A stretch of 22,522 bases of DNA from HGM12587 sp964602445. GTDB lineage: Bacteria; Bacillota; Clostridia; Lachnospirales; Lachnospiraceae. Shown here in pieces: positions 7,814 to 15,246 of this stretch (positions are counted from its first letter, which is position 1; the number at the start of each line of letters is the position of its first letter). Under the pieces are notes generated by a model. That model searched no databases, had not been told where the DNA came from, and was given only the letters and a program-made list of their open reading frames with translations. The stretch is taken from assembly GCA_964602445.1 (NCBI GenBank), contig CAZRQV010000030.1, forward strand, positions 1 through 22,522, read 5' to 3'. Both the position numbers and the translations under genes were made by a program.

Positions 7814-7986
7814 TTTAAAACTTTCCCGCTTTGACTGGTAATCGTTTTGAAGATATCATTTACGATCTTTGTCATCTGTTCCTTAAAGATCAATACCAGT
7901 GCGATCAGCACCACCAGAATCAAAATGATCTCTACTGAAGTGATTCCCTGCTCATCTTTCATAAATTGTTTTATTTTATTCCACAT
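7810..7986 (-). CDS. flp: Flp-type major pilin
   Basis: This 58-residue gene was found by hand translation. The product begins MWNKIKQFMKDEQG followed by ITSVEIILILVV, so a 14-residue leader ends in Gly, and the mature protein has Glu at position +5 in front of a hydrophobic helix, the exact arrangement of Flp pilins cut by TadV-type peptidases. The C-terminus is short and charged (about 25 residues). The ribosome binding site AAGGAGG is the best in the operon (7 bases from the ATG), fitting a highly made structural subunit. Its TGA overlaps the DUF5702 start (ATGA). It follows tadC by 14 bases. It is expected to be the main pilus subunit. Confidence 0.9.
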   Translation of the reverse strand: MWNKIKQFMKDEQGITSVEIILILVVLIALVLIFKEQMTKIVNDIFKTITSQSGKVLK

Positions 7987-8000
7987 TCCGTTTTCCTCCT

Positions 8001-9203
8001 TTACAACTGAAATGACAAAAATGCCGGTACTAAAATCATGATAAAAACAACCGCCAGCATTCCCATCATCGGAAACAGCAGTTTTGTTCCGATTTTTTCT
8101 CCCTGCTGTCTGGTCTTTCGTTTCTGTGTTTCCCAGGCCTGCAGCATTTCTGCGTTCATTGCTTCCAGCAGATTGGTACTGCCTCTGGTTTTATAAGAGA
8201 TAAACAATGCCATCAGTTTTTTATAAGAAACCAGTCCCGTCCGGATTCCAAACTGTTCATAGACTTCCAGTTCCGGTATTCCCTTTTTCATTTCCTGCAA
8301 TGCATGATTCATTTCTTCATAGATTGGATTTTCTGCGTTGGTACGCTCCTGTGCAATCCCAACAATCCGTTCCCAAGCATTCCGAATGCTAAGTCCCGCA
8401 GACAGCAGCATGGTAAATTTACTGACAATCTGGGCATATTCCTGTTCCAGCAGTTCCTTCCGGTGTTCCTTCTCCTGCTGCTCATCCTGCTTCTCTCCCA
8501 TCTTTAGAAAAAAAGCACCTGCCGCCGTCAAAAGTCCAAAATAGACAAACGTCAGATCCATTGGCTTTTTCCAGGTAACCGGATGACCTTCATACTGTTT
8601 TGGCAGCTTGACCACTGTTTTTTCTTCCTGAACCGACTTTAAAAGCATCTCCTGCATAGATGGTTCCTTCGGCAAAAGCGTAATTTCGGCTTCATAGGTT
8701 CGCTCATATCCCTGACAGCGCAACACCGCAGAAACGCTGCACTCCAATGGTTCTAAAAGCATCGTCTCTTCTTTCCGCACACCATCCGAATAGAAATAGT
8801 CCGAGGCTTTTTCAACCCATTCCACTTCTACCAGACCGTCACACACCGTATCCGCAAATCGGAGTTCTGTCATCACCTGCGACAGACCGGAGTTGTCCGC
8901 TTTTAACTGCAGATCTACTTCCTGCACTGCCTGTTCCAACAGCTGTTTGGCTTCCTGTTCGGTAAAAAGCTGTTCTTCTACCGGAATCTGCATCAGAATC
9001 CGTTCTCCTTCGATCCAAGCGATCACTTCCTGCTGATAACTTCCTTCTCCTGCTTCCTTTCGCAGAAGTTCGGAACCATTGGTCAACGATTGCGCCTGCA
9101 GTGAACGGACCCCTAAGATCAGGGTCACAGTCATTCCGATTACCAAAACTGCCAGCGGACGCCTGCGTTTATCTATTTTCAAATGCAAGAAGCCTTTTCC
9201 CAT
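8001..9203 (-). CDS. tadC: TadC-like pilus assembly inner-membrane protein (T2SSF)
   Basis: The C-terminal part (about residues 258-394) is a type II secretion F domain, with the cytoplasmic helical bundle (FTMLLSAGLSIRNAWERI) and a final membrane helix (LLFPMMGMLAVVFIMILVP). It should form the platform in the membrane that works with TadB and the CpaF ATPase. Unusually, it has an extra N-terminal part: a membrane helix at about 16-36 and a soluble region of about 175 residues (37-213), predicted outside, before a second helix at 214-235. I chose the ATG at 9203 with GGAGGGTG upstream; the frame is open to 9221. The start overlaps the end of tadB by 35 bases. Confidence 0.85.
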   Translation of the reverse strand: MGKGFLHLKIDKRRRPLAVLVIGMTVTLILGVRSLQAQSLTNGSELLRKEAGEGSYQQEVIAWIEGERILMQIPVEEQLFTEQEAKQLLEQAVQEVDLQLKADNSGLSQVMTELRFADTVCDGLVEVEWVEKASDYFYSDGVRKEETMLLEPLECSVSAVLRCQGYERTYEAEITLLPKEPSMQEMLLKSVQEEKTVVKLPKQYEGHPVTWKKPMDLTFVYFGLLTAAGAFFLKMGEKQDEQQEKEHRKELLEQEYAQIVSKFTMLLSAGLSIRNAWERIVGIAQERTNAENPIYEEMNHALQEMKKGIPELEVYEQFGIRTGLVSYKKLMALFISYKTRGSTNLLEAMNAEMLQAWETQKRKTRQQGEKIGTKLLFPMMGMLAVVFIMILVPAFLSFQL

Positions 9204-9918
9204 ACAGATAACACCCTCCATAGATCAGAAGACAAACGGTCATCACCGTCACTCCCAAAAGATTCCCATACAGGCATTCCAGCAGACTGCCTGCTCCAAT
9301 CCTCAAATAACAAATGATCGCCAACGGAATGATCGTCATGATCCGAAATTCCAGCTGCTGCTGCGCAATCGCTGCTGCAATTTCCTGTTCCGCTTCCATG
9401 CGTTCCTGAATCATCCGGATCGTATTTTTCATGATTCCCACCAGATTTCCTCCGCTTCTTTTTCCTATGGAAAATACCTGGGCAAAATATTCCAACTCTT
9501 CCACTCCGCTTCGCACTGCAAAATCAGACAGCAGTTTCTCTAATGGTTCTCCCACCTGAACTCCTGCACAGATCCGTTTAAGTTCCTGCAAAAATACCGT
9601 TTCTTTTTCCGTATACCGATCCAGATCCTTCCATGCTTCTTCAAATCCATTTTCAATGGATCTTCCCGTCTGCAGTGCCGCGATCAGAATATTCAGAAAT
9701 TCTTTTAACTCAGTTCTGACCTGCCTTTTTCTTTTTCCGGCCAGCAAACATTTCTTTTCCCGAAAATAAAAGACCACCAGAAGCATCCCCGGCAGCAATG
9801 CATACACCGAATCATAAAAAAGCAGTGCAATTGTACCATTTAAAATCATTCCTTCGATAAAACAGATCATTTTCTCTCTTATAGAAAACTCATAATTCTG
9901 ATAATCTTTAATCATCAT
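9169..9918 (-). CDS. tadB: TadB-like pilus assembly inner-membrane protein (T2SSF)
   Basis: The 249-residue protein has membrane helices near residues 20-52, a type II secretion F domain (about 70-200, with FLNILIAALQTGRSIENGFEEAW and IGKRSGGNLVGIM), and further helices at the C-terminus. Together with TadC it should form the membrane platform that passes Flp subunits into the growing pilus. Its start overlaps the cpaF end by 11 bases and it has AGGAAGGG upstream, and the ATG ATG pair (9918 or 9915) leaves the first residue uncertain. Its end overlaps tadC. Confidence 0.88.
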   Translation of the reverse strand: MMIKDYQNYEFSIREKMICFIEGMILNGTIALLFYDSVYALLPGMLLVVFYFREKKCLLAGKRKRQVRTELKEFLNILIAALQTGRSIENGFEEAWKDLDRYTEKETVFLQELKRICAGVQVGEPLEKLLSDFAVRSGVEELEYFAQVFSIGKRSGGNLVGIMKNTIRMIQERMEAEQEIAAAIAQQQLEFRIMTIIPLAIICYLRIGAGSLLECLYGNLLGVTVMTVCLLIYGGCYLYGKRLLAFENR

Positions 9919-11137
9919 CCAGCCCTTCCTGCCAAAGCTTTTCTTTGTGGTGCAGACTGCCTGTTTTTACCCAGTTTCCTAAGACCGCGCCTTTCTTTCC
10001 CGTCCCCTGCTCCTGAAAGCAGTAGATTGGATTTAACACAATCTCACCATCGATACAGCCGTCAATCTCGGAAATTTCCTGAATCACTCTTTTTCGATCC
10101 CGCAGTCTTCCCAGATGGATCATCAGATCGATTCCGGATGCCAGCTGTCTTCGCACTGCCAATGCCGGAATCTCCATTCCCATCAAAACCATCGTTTCCA
10201 GACGATACAGCATATCTCTGGTACTGTTTCCGTGTCCGGTACTCATCGATCCCTGATGTCCGGTATTCAATGCCTGAAGCATGTCTACTGTTTCTGCACC
10301 GCGAACCTCTCCAATGATCAGACGATCGGGACGCATTCGCAGGCTGGCTCGTAAAAGATCCCGGATCGAGATTTCCCGACAGCCTTCCACCACTGCAGTT
10401 CTTGATTCCAGACGTACCAGATTGGGCACATTGCGGATCTGAAGCTCTGCCGTATCTTCAATCGTAATGATCCTTTCATTTTTCGGAATAAAATCTGACA
10501 ATACATTCAGCAATGTTGTTTTTCCGGATCCGGTTGCACCGGAAACAAATATATTGTATTTGGCCTGAACTGCTTTTCTCAAAAACTCTGCGATTTCTAA
10601 ATTCAGGCTTTCTTTCTCCAAAAGATCCTCTAAGGTGATCGCCCGCTTTGGAAATTTGCGGATCGTGATCACCGGACCTTCCAATGCCACCGGAAAGACG
10701 GCCACGTGCACTCTGGAACCGTCCTCCAGTCTGGCATCTGCCAGAGGTGATGCTTCGTTAATAATACGATTGCTCCTCCCTGTAATTCTCACTACCAGTT
10801 CTTCCAGTCGTTCTTTTGAAATTTTTTCTTCTTTACAGGCTTCCAATACCCCTGCTCTTTCCAAAAAAATTCCTGTTTCTCCATTGATCATAATCTCTGT
10901 AATCGTGTCATCTTCCAGCAGTCGTTCCAGTACATCCAGTTTTCGAATGCTGTAAAACAGCTCCTGCCGCAGAGAGCAGCGCTGATTCAGACGGATCTTA
11001 TGCCGTAATTGGGAATCTTTCAGTACCTGATCGATCACTTCCAGCACTCTTTCGTCAGTGACTTCTTCCTGAAAATCCAATGCTCTGAGAACTTCTTCCT
11101 TTAATTCCGAACACAAAGATCTTCTCTCTTCCGTCAT
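9908..11137 (-). CDS. cpaF: Tad pilus secretion ATPase (CpaF/TadA family)
   Basis: This is the hexameric ATPase that powers Flp pilus assembly. With the start chosen here (409 residues) the motifs are Walker A GATGSGKTT at about 200-208, the Asp box EDTAEL at 227-232, Walker B GEVRGAE at 276-282 and the His box GHQGSMSTGHGNS at 293-305. The N-terminal domain with EDDTITEIMINGE is typical of CpaF. I chose the ATG at 11137 because it shares ATGA with the stop of tadZ, the junction type used throughout this operon; an ATG at 11161 would add eight residues, and neither has a strong binding site. I use cpaF as the symbol to keep it apart from the tRNA deaminase tadA. Confidence 0.93.
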   Translation of the reverse strand: MTEERRSLCSELKEEVLRALDFQEEVTDERVLEVIDQVLKDSQLRHKIRLNQRCSLRQELFYSIRKLDVLERLLEDDTITEIMINGETGIFLERAGVLEACKEEKISKERLEELVVRITGRSNRIINEASPLADARLEDGSRVHVAVFPVALEGPVITIRKFPKRAITLEDLLEKESLNLEIAEFLRKAVQAKYNIFVSGATGSGKTTLLNVLSDFIPKNERIITIEDTAELQIRNVPNLVRLESRTAVVEGCREISIRDLLRASLRMRPDRLIIGEVRGAETVDMLQALNTGHQGSMSTGHGNSTRDMLYRLETMVLMGMEIPALAVRRQLASGIDLMIHLGRLRDRKRVIQEISEIDGCIDGEIVLNPIYCFQEQGTGKKGAVLGNWVKTGSLHHKEKLWQEGLDDD

Positions 11138-12108
11138 GACAGCACCAGCTTTCCTGCCCATTCTGTCAGATGGTTCTCCATTTCCCGCCTTTCAAAATCT
11201 TCCGGCAGAGCAATCTTCTGAATGGATTCGATTACTTTCTCAAAATGGTCTTCCCGCAGATTCCATTCAAAATTTTCCACCTTCCCTTTCGAAACTGCAT
11301 CTTGGGGAACCGGCATAAACACTTTGGTGCATTGACTTAACAGTTGAAAAAGCCCACAGACATCATTTCCAAAATCCATTACCACCACCCGGTAGTCACT
11401 ATCTGATGCCAGCTTTTCCAAAAGTTCCGTCCATTCTGCCAGTGTTACACTTCGAAGATCCGCCGGTACTTTCATCGGCAGGATATAGTCATAAGAGTTT
11501 TTATTGCGTATAATGCTGTTCAACTTATACAAAAAAGTTTTCTTTCCCTGCCTCAAAAAATAGATCATATCTGCCAGATCCCACAACTGCTCATCTTCCA
11601 GCTGCTCCTTTTGTGCCGAAAAGCTTTGCAGATCCAACAACAGCGTCTTCTTCTGCCTCCCCATACGTTCTGCCAGACTTTGCGCCAACACAGATTTCCC
11701 GCATCTTCCAACCGGAGAATACACTCCGTATACCCGGAACTCCTGCTTTGCATGGTACATTCCTGTCACAGGCCTTGCATATTCCGCACAATAGCAAAAG
11801 GTTTCTTTCATAATATGTTCTGCGGACTGGTATTTATAAATCGTTTCATAATCTGAAAATCCTTCATAAATCTCTCCGTCAGATAACAGAATGATCTTTC
11901 CTATATTCAGCTGACTGATGGTCTCACTCATAATTTTGCCGGATATGAGCAAAACCTCAATCTGCACTTGTGCCGCAAACAGTTCCAATTCCTCTGTTGA
12001 TGAAAAAGCGTGTGTCTGAAACCCAAAATTACTTCCACAAAATGCTTCCATCAGTTTTACGGCATATCGTTTCTCCGTATCGCAAATTGCAAGTATTTTT
12101 ACATCCAA
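11134..12108 (-). CDS. tadZ: TadZ/CpaE-like pilus localisation protein
   Basis: The protein has an N-terminal receiver-like domain (about residues 1-115, starting DVKILAICDTEKRY) and a C-terminal ParA/MinD-like ATPase domain, the layout of TadZ/CpaE, which places the pilus machine in the cell. The P-loop SPVGRCGKSV at 131-140 has the GK-S core but a Val where MinD-type proteins have the signature lysine, fitting the atypical ATPase described for TadZ. I propose a TTG start at 12108: it has GGAGG six bases upstream and is followed by conserved sequence, whereas the open frame back to 12243 encodes unlike residues and has no binding site. It is the first gene of the operon and ends in an ATGA overlap with cpaF. 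Confidence 0.82.
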   Translation of the reverse strand: MDVKILAICDTEKRYAVKLMEAFCGSNFGFQTHAFSSTEELELFAAQVQIEVLLISGKIMSETISQLNIGKIILLSDGEIYEGFSDYETIYKYQSAEHIMKETFCYCAEYARPVTGMYHAKQEFRVYGVYSPVGRCGKSVLAQSLAERMGRQKKTLLLDLQSFSAQKEQLEDEQLWDLADMIYFLRQGKKTFLYKLNSIIRNKNSYDYILPMKVPADLRSVTLAEWTELLEKLASDSDYRVVVMDFGNDVCGLFQLLSQCTKVFMPVPQDAVSKGKVENFEWNLREDHFEKVIESIQKIALPEDFERREMENHLTEWAGKLVLS

Positions 12109-12271
12109 AATGAGCCTCCGATTACTGTTACAAGTACAGCCTCTGTGCAGCTCAAAAGCCACCTTGTACGAAGAAAAACGTATCGATTTCCTAGAATGCT
12201 GCAAAGAATAGATTAAGAAACTAAAGAATACATAGAGATACATTTTCCTGTCATAAATTATGGGGTAACAC

Positions 12272-12345
12272 GACCGAACTGGTCTTGATCAGGGCCTTCC
12301 GAATGGAAGTGCCCGATAAACGTTTATCTTGCTAAAAGCTTAGCA
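12272..12345 (-). other. Cluster of four adjacent hairpins in the presumed tadZ leader
   Basis: The gap between bofA and tadZ (12109-12411) holds four back-to-back inverted repeats: GACC-N5-GGTC (12272-12284), GGGC with CTTCC/GGAAG and GCCC (12292-12314), the 14-base palindrome GATAAACGTTTATC (12315-12328) and TGCTAA-N4-TTAGCA (12330-12345, minus strand). None is followed by a T-run, so they are not ordinary terminators. They would lie about 165-240 bases before the tadZ start in the minus-strand transcript. A structured RNA leader or riboswitch-like element is possible; I could not match a known class, and the strand is inferred from the operon. No clear promoter was seen in this gap. Confidence 0.5.
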
Positions 12346-12411
12346 TATCCTGTCGAAGAAAAAAAGACGGAATTATTCACAGAAATTTTTGCCGGTTTTT
12401 TTCGGCATCTT

Positions 12412-12609
12412 TCACAAGAGCGAAAAGGCAGCAACAGAAAAAACAAGCCCAAACCCACTGATTCCCAGCATTCCGATGATCAAAAGATTCAGCAGATTGA
12501 TTCCCAGATAAATTGCAACGCCAAGACTTGCAAACAAAGTGTTGCATAAATATAATGCAATCGCACCGAACACGCTGCGAAGCAAAAAGTTAAGGATCCA
12601 GTCTTTCAT
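12412..12609 (-). CDS. bofA: Pro-sigma-K processing inhibitor BofA-like protein
   Basis: BofA holds the sigma-K processing protease inactive in the mother-cell membrane during sporulation. This 65-residue version has two hydrophobic segments and the typical GVAIYLGINLLNLLIIGMLG stretch near the C-terminus, with N and G residues of the family. The ATG at 12609 has AGGAAG about seven bases upstream and was preferred to the TTG at 12633. It follows yaaL, the same pair as in Bacillus. A small inverted repeat (TGCCG/CGGCA at 12390-12407) follows it without a T-run. Confidence 0.83.
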   Translation of the reverse strand: MKDWILNFLLRSVFGAIALYLCNTLFASLGVAIYLGINLLNLLIIGMLGISGFGLVFSVAAFSLL

Positions 12610-12695
12610 AAAAAACTTCCTGTTTTTTATCAATTTATGTGCTGCCTGTTCGTTTTATTCCCCAAATCCCATGCACCTTTTTGGGACAGCATGCC

Positions 12696-12935
12696 TTAAA
12701 TACATGCCAGCTCTCCTTCCAGTGCATTCTGCAGATCCATCATCTGTACCTGCTTTAATAAAAACAGATACCGTTTCTGCACTGCATTAACTTCGTAAAT
12801 ATAACTGTCTACCAGATCCGGATCTACCGCATTTTCAAAGTTAGCGTATGCATCATCCAATGCAGTTTTGGTACGTTTCAGATCGGATAACAGCTGGTCT
12901 CTGGACACTTCCTGAACGCAGACATTATTTTTCAT
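12696..12935 (-). CDS. YaaL-like DUF2508 protein
   Basis: This 79-residue, largely helical protein has the pattern of the DUF2508/YaaL family (RDQLLSDLKRTKTALDDAYANFENAVDPDLVDSYIYEVNA is too long to quote whole; key parts are ALDDAYANFE and DPDLVDSYIYE). Its function is unknown. It precedes bofA, as yaaL does in Bacillus. The ATG at 12935 has a GGAGG five bases upstream; an in-frame ATG at 12959 lacks one. Confidence 0.8.
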   Translation of the reverse strand: MKNNVCVQEVSRDQLLSDLKRTKTALDDAYANFENAVDPDLVDSYIYEVNAVQKRYLFLLKQVQMMDLQNALEGELACI

Positions 12936-12968
12936 AAAAACCTCCATTTCTATTTCCATCTACCATTC

Positions 12969-12999
12969 AATATATCCGAAATCATTCACAGTTATTCAA
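12969..12999 (-). promoter_or_regulatory. Possible promoter of yaaL-bofA
   Basis: On the minus strand TTGAAT (12999-12994) and TATATT (12974-12969) are 19 bases apart; GATATA with a 17-base spacer is an alternative. A promoter is expected here because a terminator follows metG. Confidence 0.35.
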
Positions 13000-13016
13000 A
13001 GTTTTGGCAAACAGAA

Positions 13017-13065
13017 AAACCTTCATTCTGTCTCACATCAGTTGAATGAGACAAAATGAAGGTTT
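13017..13065 (-). terminator. Long hairpin terminator after metG
   Basis: Two 19-base arms (13017-13035 and 13047-13065) are complementary with a single mismatch and an 11-base loop. On the minus strand the hairpin ends in GGTTTTTC; on the plus strand it is also followed by a T-rich stretch. Confidence 0.8.
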
Positions 13066-13099
13066 CTTTTCATTTTTTATTAATCTGTAAAACAGGAAA

Positions 13100-15055
13100 T
13101 TAGCAGATTTCTGCTCCTGCCGGCATATTTTTATCCGGTGTCATCAGCGCCAGTACGCCGTTTTCATCTTCTGCACACAGAAGCATTCCTTCTGACATCA
13201 CGCCAGCCAGTTTTGCAGGTTTTAAGTTTACCAGTACCATTACCTTCTTACCTACCATCATTTCCGGTGTGTAATTAGATTTGATTCCTGATACGATCTG
13301 TTTTACCTGACTTCCGATCCGTACCTGAGAGCAAAGAAGTTTCTTAGATTTCGGAACTTCTTCACATTTGATGATCTCTCCTACCTGGAACTGTAATTTC
13401 ATAAAATCATCAAAGGTAATTTCTGCTTTTGGTTCAATATCGATCACCGGTTCTGTCGGAGCATTTTTTGCTTCTTCTTCTGCAGCTTTCTTTTCCTCTA
13501 CTTTTGCCAGAACTTCGTTAACATCCAATCTTGCAAACAGGATTTCCGGTTTTTCTACTACCTGATTGCCGGATGGATACAGACCGAAGTTTTTCGCATC
13601 TTCCAGACTTCTTAATGTAGTATTTAACTGGGCAGCTACTTTCTGTGCTGTTTCCGGCATGAAGGATTCTAAGAGGGAAGCACCGATGCTGATACTTTCT
13701 ACTAAGTTATAAAGTACGGTTGCAAGACGGTCTTTCTTATCTTCTTCTTTTGCCAATGCCCATGGCATTGTTTCATCGATGTATTTGTTGCAGCGTTTGA
13801 ACAGGGTAAAGATTTCTGTCATTGCATCTGCAACACGAAGCTGATCCATTTTTGCGCTGACTTTATCTGCAGTTCCTAAAACAACTGCTTTTAAGTCTTC
13901 ATCAACTTCTTCTGTCACGCCTGTGTTTGTTACCACACCGCCGAAATATTTATTGGACATGGAAATCGTACGGTTTACCAGATTTCCCAGTGTATTTGCC
14001 AGGTCGGAGTTCATACGTTCTACCATCAGTTCCCATGTGATCACACCGTCATTTTCAAACGGCATTTCATGAAGTACAAAATAACGAACTGCATCTACAC
14101 CGAAGAATTCTACCAATTCATCTGCATAGAGTACATTTCCTTTGGATTTACTCATCTTGCCGTCGCCCTGCAGCAGCCATGGATGACCAAAGATCTGCTT
14201 TGGCAGCGGAAGATCCAGTGCCATTAAGAAAATCGGCCAGTAGATTGTATGGAAACGGATGATGTCTTTCCCGATCAGATGAAGATCTGCCGGCCAGTTT
14301 TTATTAAATAATTCTGTGCTGTTTCCATCACAGTCATAACCGATTCCTGTGATATAGTTTGTCAGCGCATCTAACCATACATAGGTTACATGTTTTGGAT
14401 CAAAACTTACCGGAATTCCCCATGTAAAGGAAGTTCTGGATACACAAAGATCCTGTAATCCCGGAAGCAGGAAGTTGTTCATCATTTCATTTTTACGGGA
14501 TACCGGCTGAATAAATTCCGGATGTTCGTTAATATATTCGATGAGACGATCTGCATATTTGCTCATTTTAAAGAAATATGCTTCTTCCTTTGCCGGCTGC
14601 ACTTCACGTCCGCAGTCCGGACATTTGCCGTCTACTAACTGGCTTTCGGTAAAGAAGGATTCACAAGGAGTACAGTACATTCCTTCATAATATCCTTTAT
14701 AAATATCCCCTTTATCATACAGATATTTGAAGATCTTCTGCACCTGTGCTTCATGATCTTTATCTGTGGTACGGATAAATTTATCATAAGAAGTATTCAT
14801 CAGATCCCAGATTTCTTTGATCTGTCCTGCCACACCGTCTACGAATTCCTGTGGTGTTACGCCTGCTTCTTCTGCTTTTAATTCGATCTTCTGACCATGT
14901 TCATCCGTTCCTGTCTGGAAGAACACATCATATCCCTGATATCTTTTGTATCTTGCAATGGCATCTGCAAGAACGATTTCATAAGTATTGCCGATGTGTG
15001 GTTTTCCTGATGTATACGCAATGGCGGTGGTCATATAATATTTTTCTTTTGCCAT
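13100..15055 (-). CDS. metG: Methionyl-tRNA synthetase
   Basis: The enzyme charges tRNA-Met and initiator tRNA with methionine. Class I signatures are PHIGN at residues 19-23 (HIGH motif) and KMSKS at 300-304. A zinc knuckle is formed by Cys128, Cys131, Cys145 and Cys148. The C-terminal tRNA-binding (EMAP/Trbp111-like) domain occupies about 548-651, joined by a Glu/Ala/Lys-rich linker. The ATG at 15055 with GAGGAAG five bases upstream gives 651 residues; the frame is open to 15076. It has its own promoter (15126-15154) and terminator, and no T-box leader is seen in its short leader of about 65 bases. Confidence 0.96.
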   Translation of the reverse strand: MAKEKYYMTTAIAYTSGKPHIGNTYEIVLADAIARYKRYQGYDVFFQTGTDEHGQKIELKAEEAGVTPQEFVDGVAGQIKEIWDLMNTSYDKFIRTTDKDHEAQVQKIFKYLYDKGDIYKGYYEGMYCTPCESFFTESQLVDGKCPDCGREVQPAKEEAYFFKMSKYADRLIEYINEHPEFIQPVSRKNEMMNNFLLPGLQDLCVSRTSFTWGIPVSFDPKHVTYVWLDALTNYITGIGYDCDGNSTELFNKNWPADLHLIGKDIIRFHTIYWPIFLMALDLPLPKQIFGHPWLLQGDGKMSKSKGNVLYADELVEFFGVDAVRYFVLHEMPFENDGVITWELMVERMNSDLANTLGNLVNRTISMSNKYFGGVVTNTGVTEEVDEDLKAVVLGTADKVSAKMDQLRVADAMTEIFTLFKRCNKYIDETMPWALAKEEDKKDRLATVLYNLVESISIGASLLESFMPETAQKVAAQLNTTLRSLEDAKNFGLYPSGNQVVEKPEILFARLDVNEVLAKVEEKKAAEEEAKNAPTEPVIDIEPKAEITFDDFMKLQFQVGEIIKCEEVPKSKKLLCSQVRIGSQVKQIVSGIKSNYTPEMMVGKKVMVLVNLKPAKLAGVMSEGMLLCAEDENGVLALMTPDKNMPAGAEIC

Positions 15056-15125
15056 GATCGCTTCCTCTTTTCTCATTTATTGTGAAATTACAGAATCCTC
15101 CCATATTTTCACATATCTATCCAAA

Positions 15126-15154
15126 ATCCTAACACAACCCAAACTATTCGTCAA
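15126..15154 (-). promoter_or_regulatory. Predicted sigma-A promoter of metG
   Basis: On the minus strand TTGACG (15154-15149), a 17-base spacer and TAGGAT (15131-15126). Confidence 0.7.
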
Positions 15155-15177
15155 GGATTCCGGCGCTCTGTTTCTGT

Positions 15178-15208
15178 CATTTCAGAGCCTTCCGACCGTT
15201 CTGAAATG
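15178..15208 (-). repeat. Inverted repeat after merR, possible weak terminator
   Basis: CATTTCAGA (15178-15186) and TCTGAAATG (15200-15208) are perfect 9-base arms around a 13-base loop. It lies about 40 bases past the merR stop and before the metG promoter, the right place for a terminator, but no T-run follows on the minus strand. A second shorter repeat TTCCGG/CCGGAA lies nearer merR. Confidence 0.4.
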
Positions 15209-15246
15209 GTCTGAATTCCGGAACTTTTTCTGCCGGAAAACCCTCT

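Noticed and set aside
12109..12243. Upstream extension of tadZ to an ATG at 12243
   Set aside because: No binding site at 12243, the encoded residues do not resemble TadZ proteins, and the GGAGG-TTG pair at 12108 explains the start.
12272..12345. c-di-GMP riboswitch
   Set aside because: The conserved GEMM-I core (GCACAGGGCAAACC and GGACGCAAAGC) is not there on either strand, and likeness to the class II core is limited to a GGGCACTT string, which can be chance.
12390..12407. Terminator after bofA
   Set aside because: The small repeat TGCCG/CGGCA has a T-rich loop on the plus strand and is not followed by a T-run on the minus strand.
15056..15246. T-box leader of metG
   Set aside because: The promoter-to-start distance is only about 65 bases and no AGGGTGG-type antiterminator sequence is visible.
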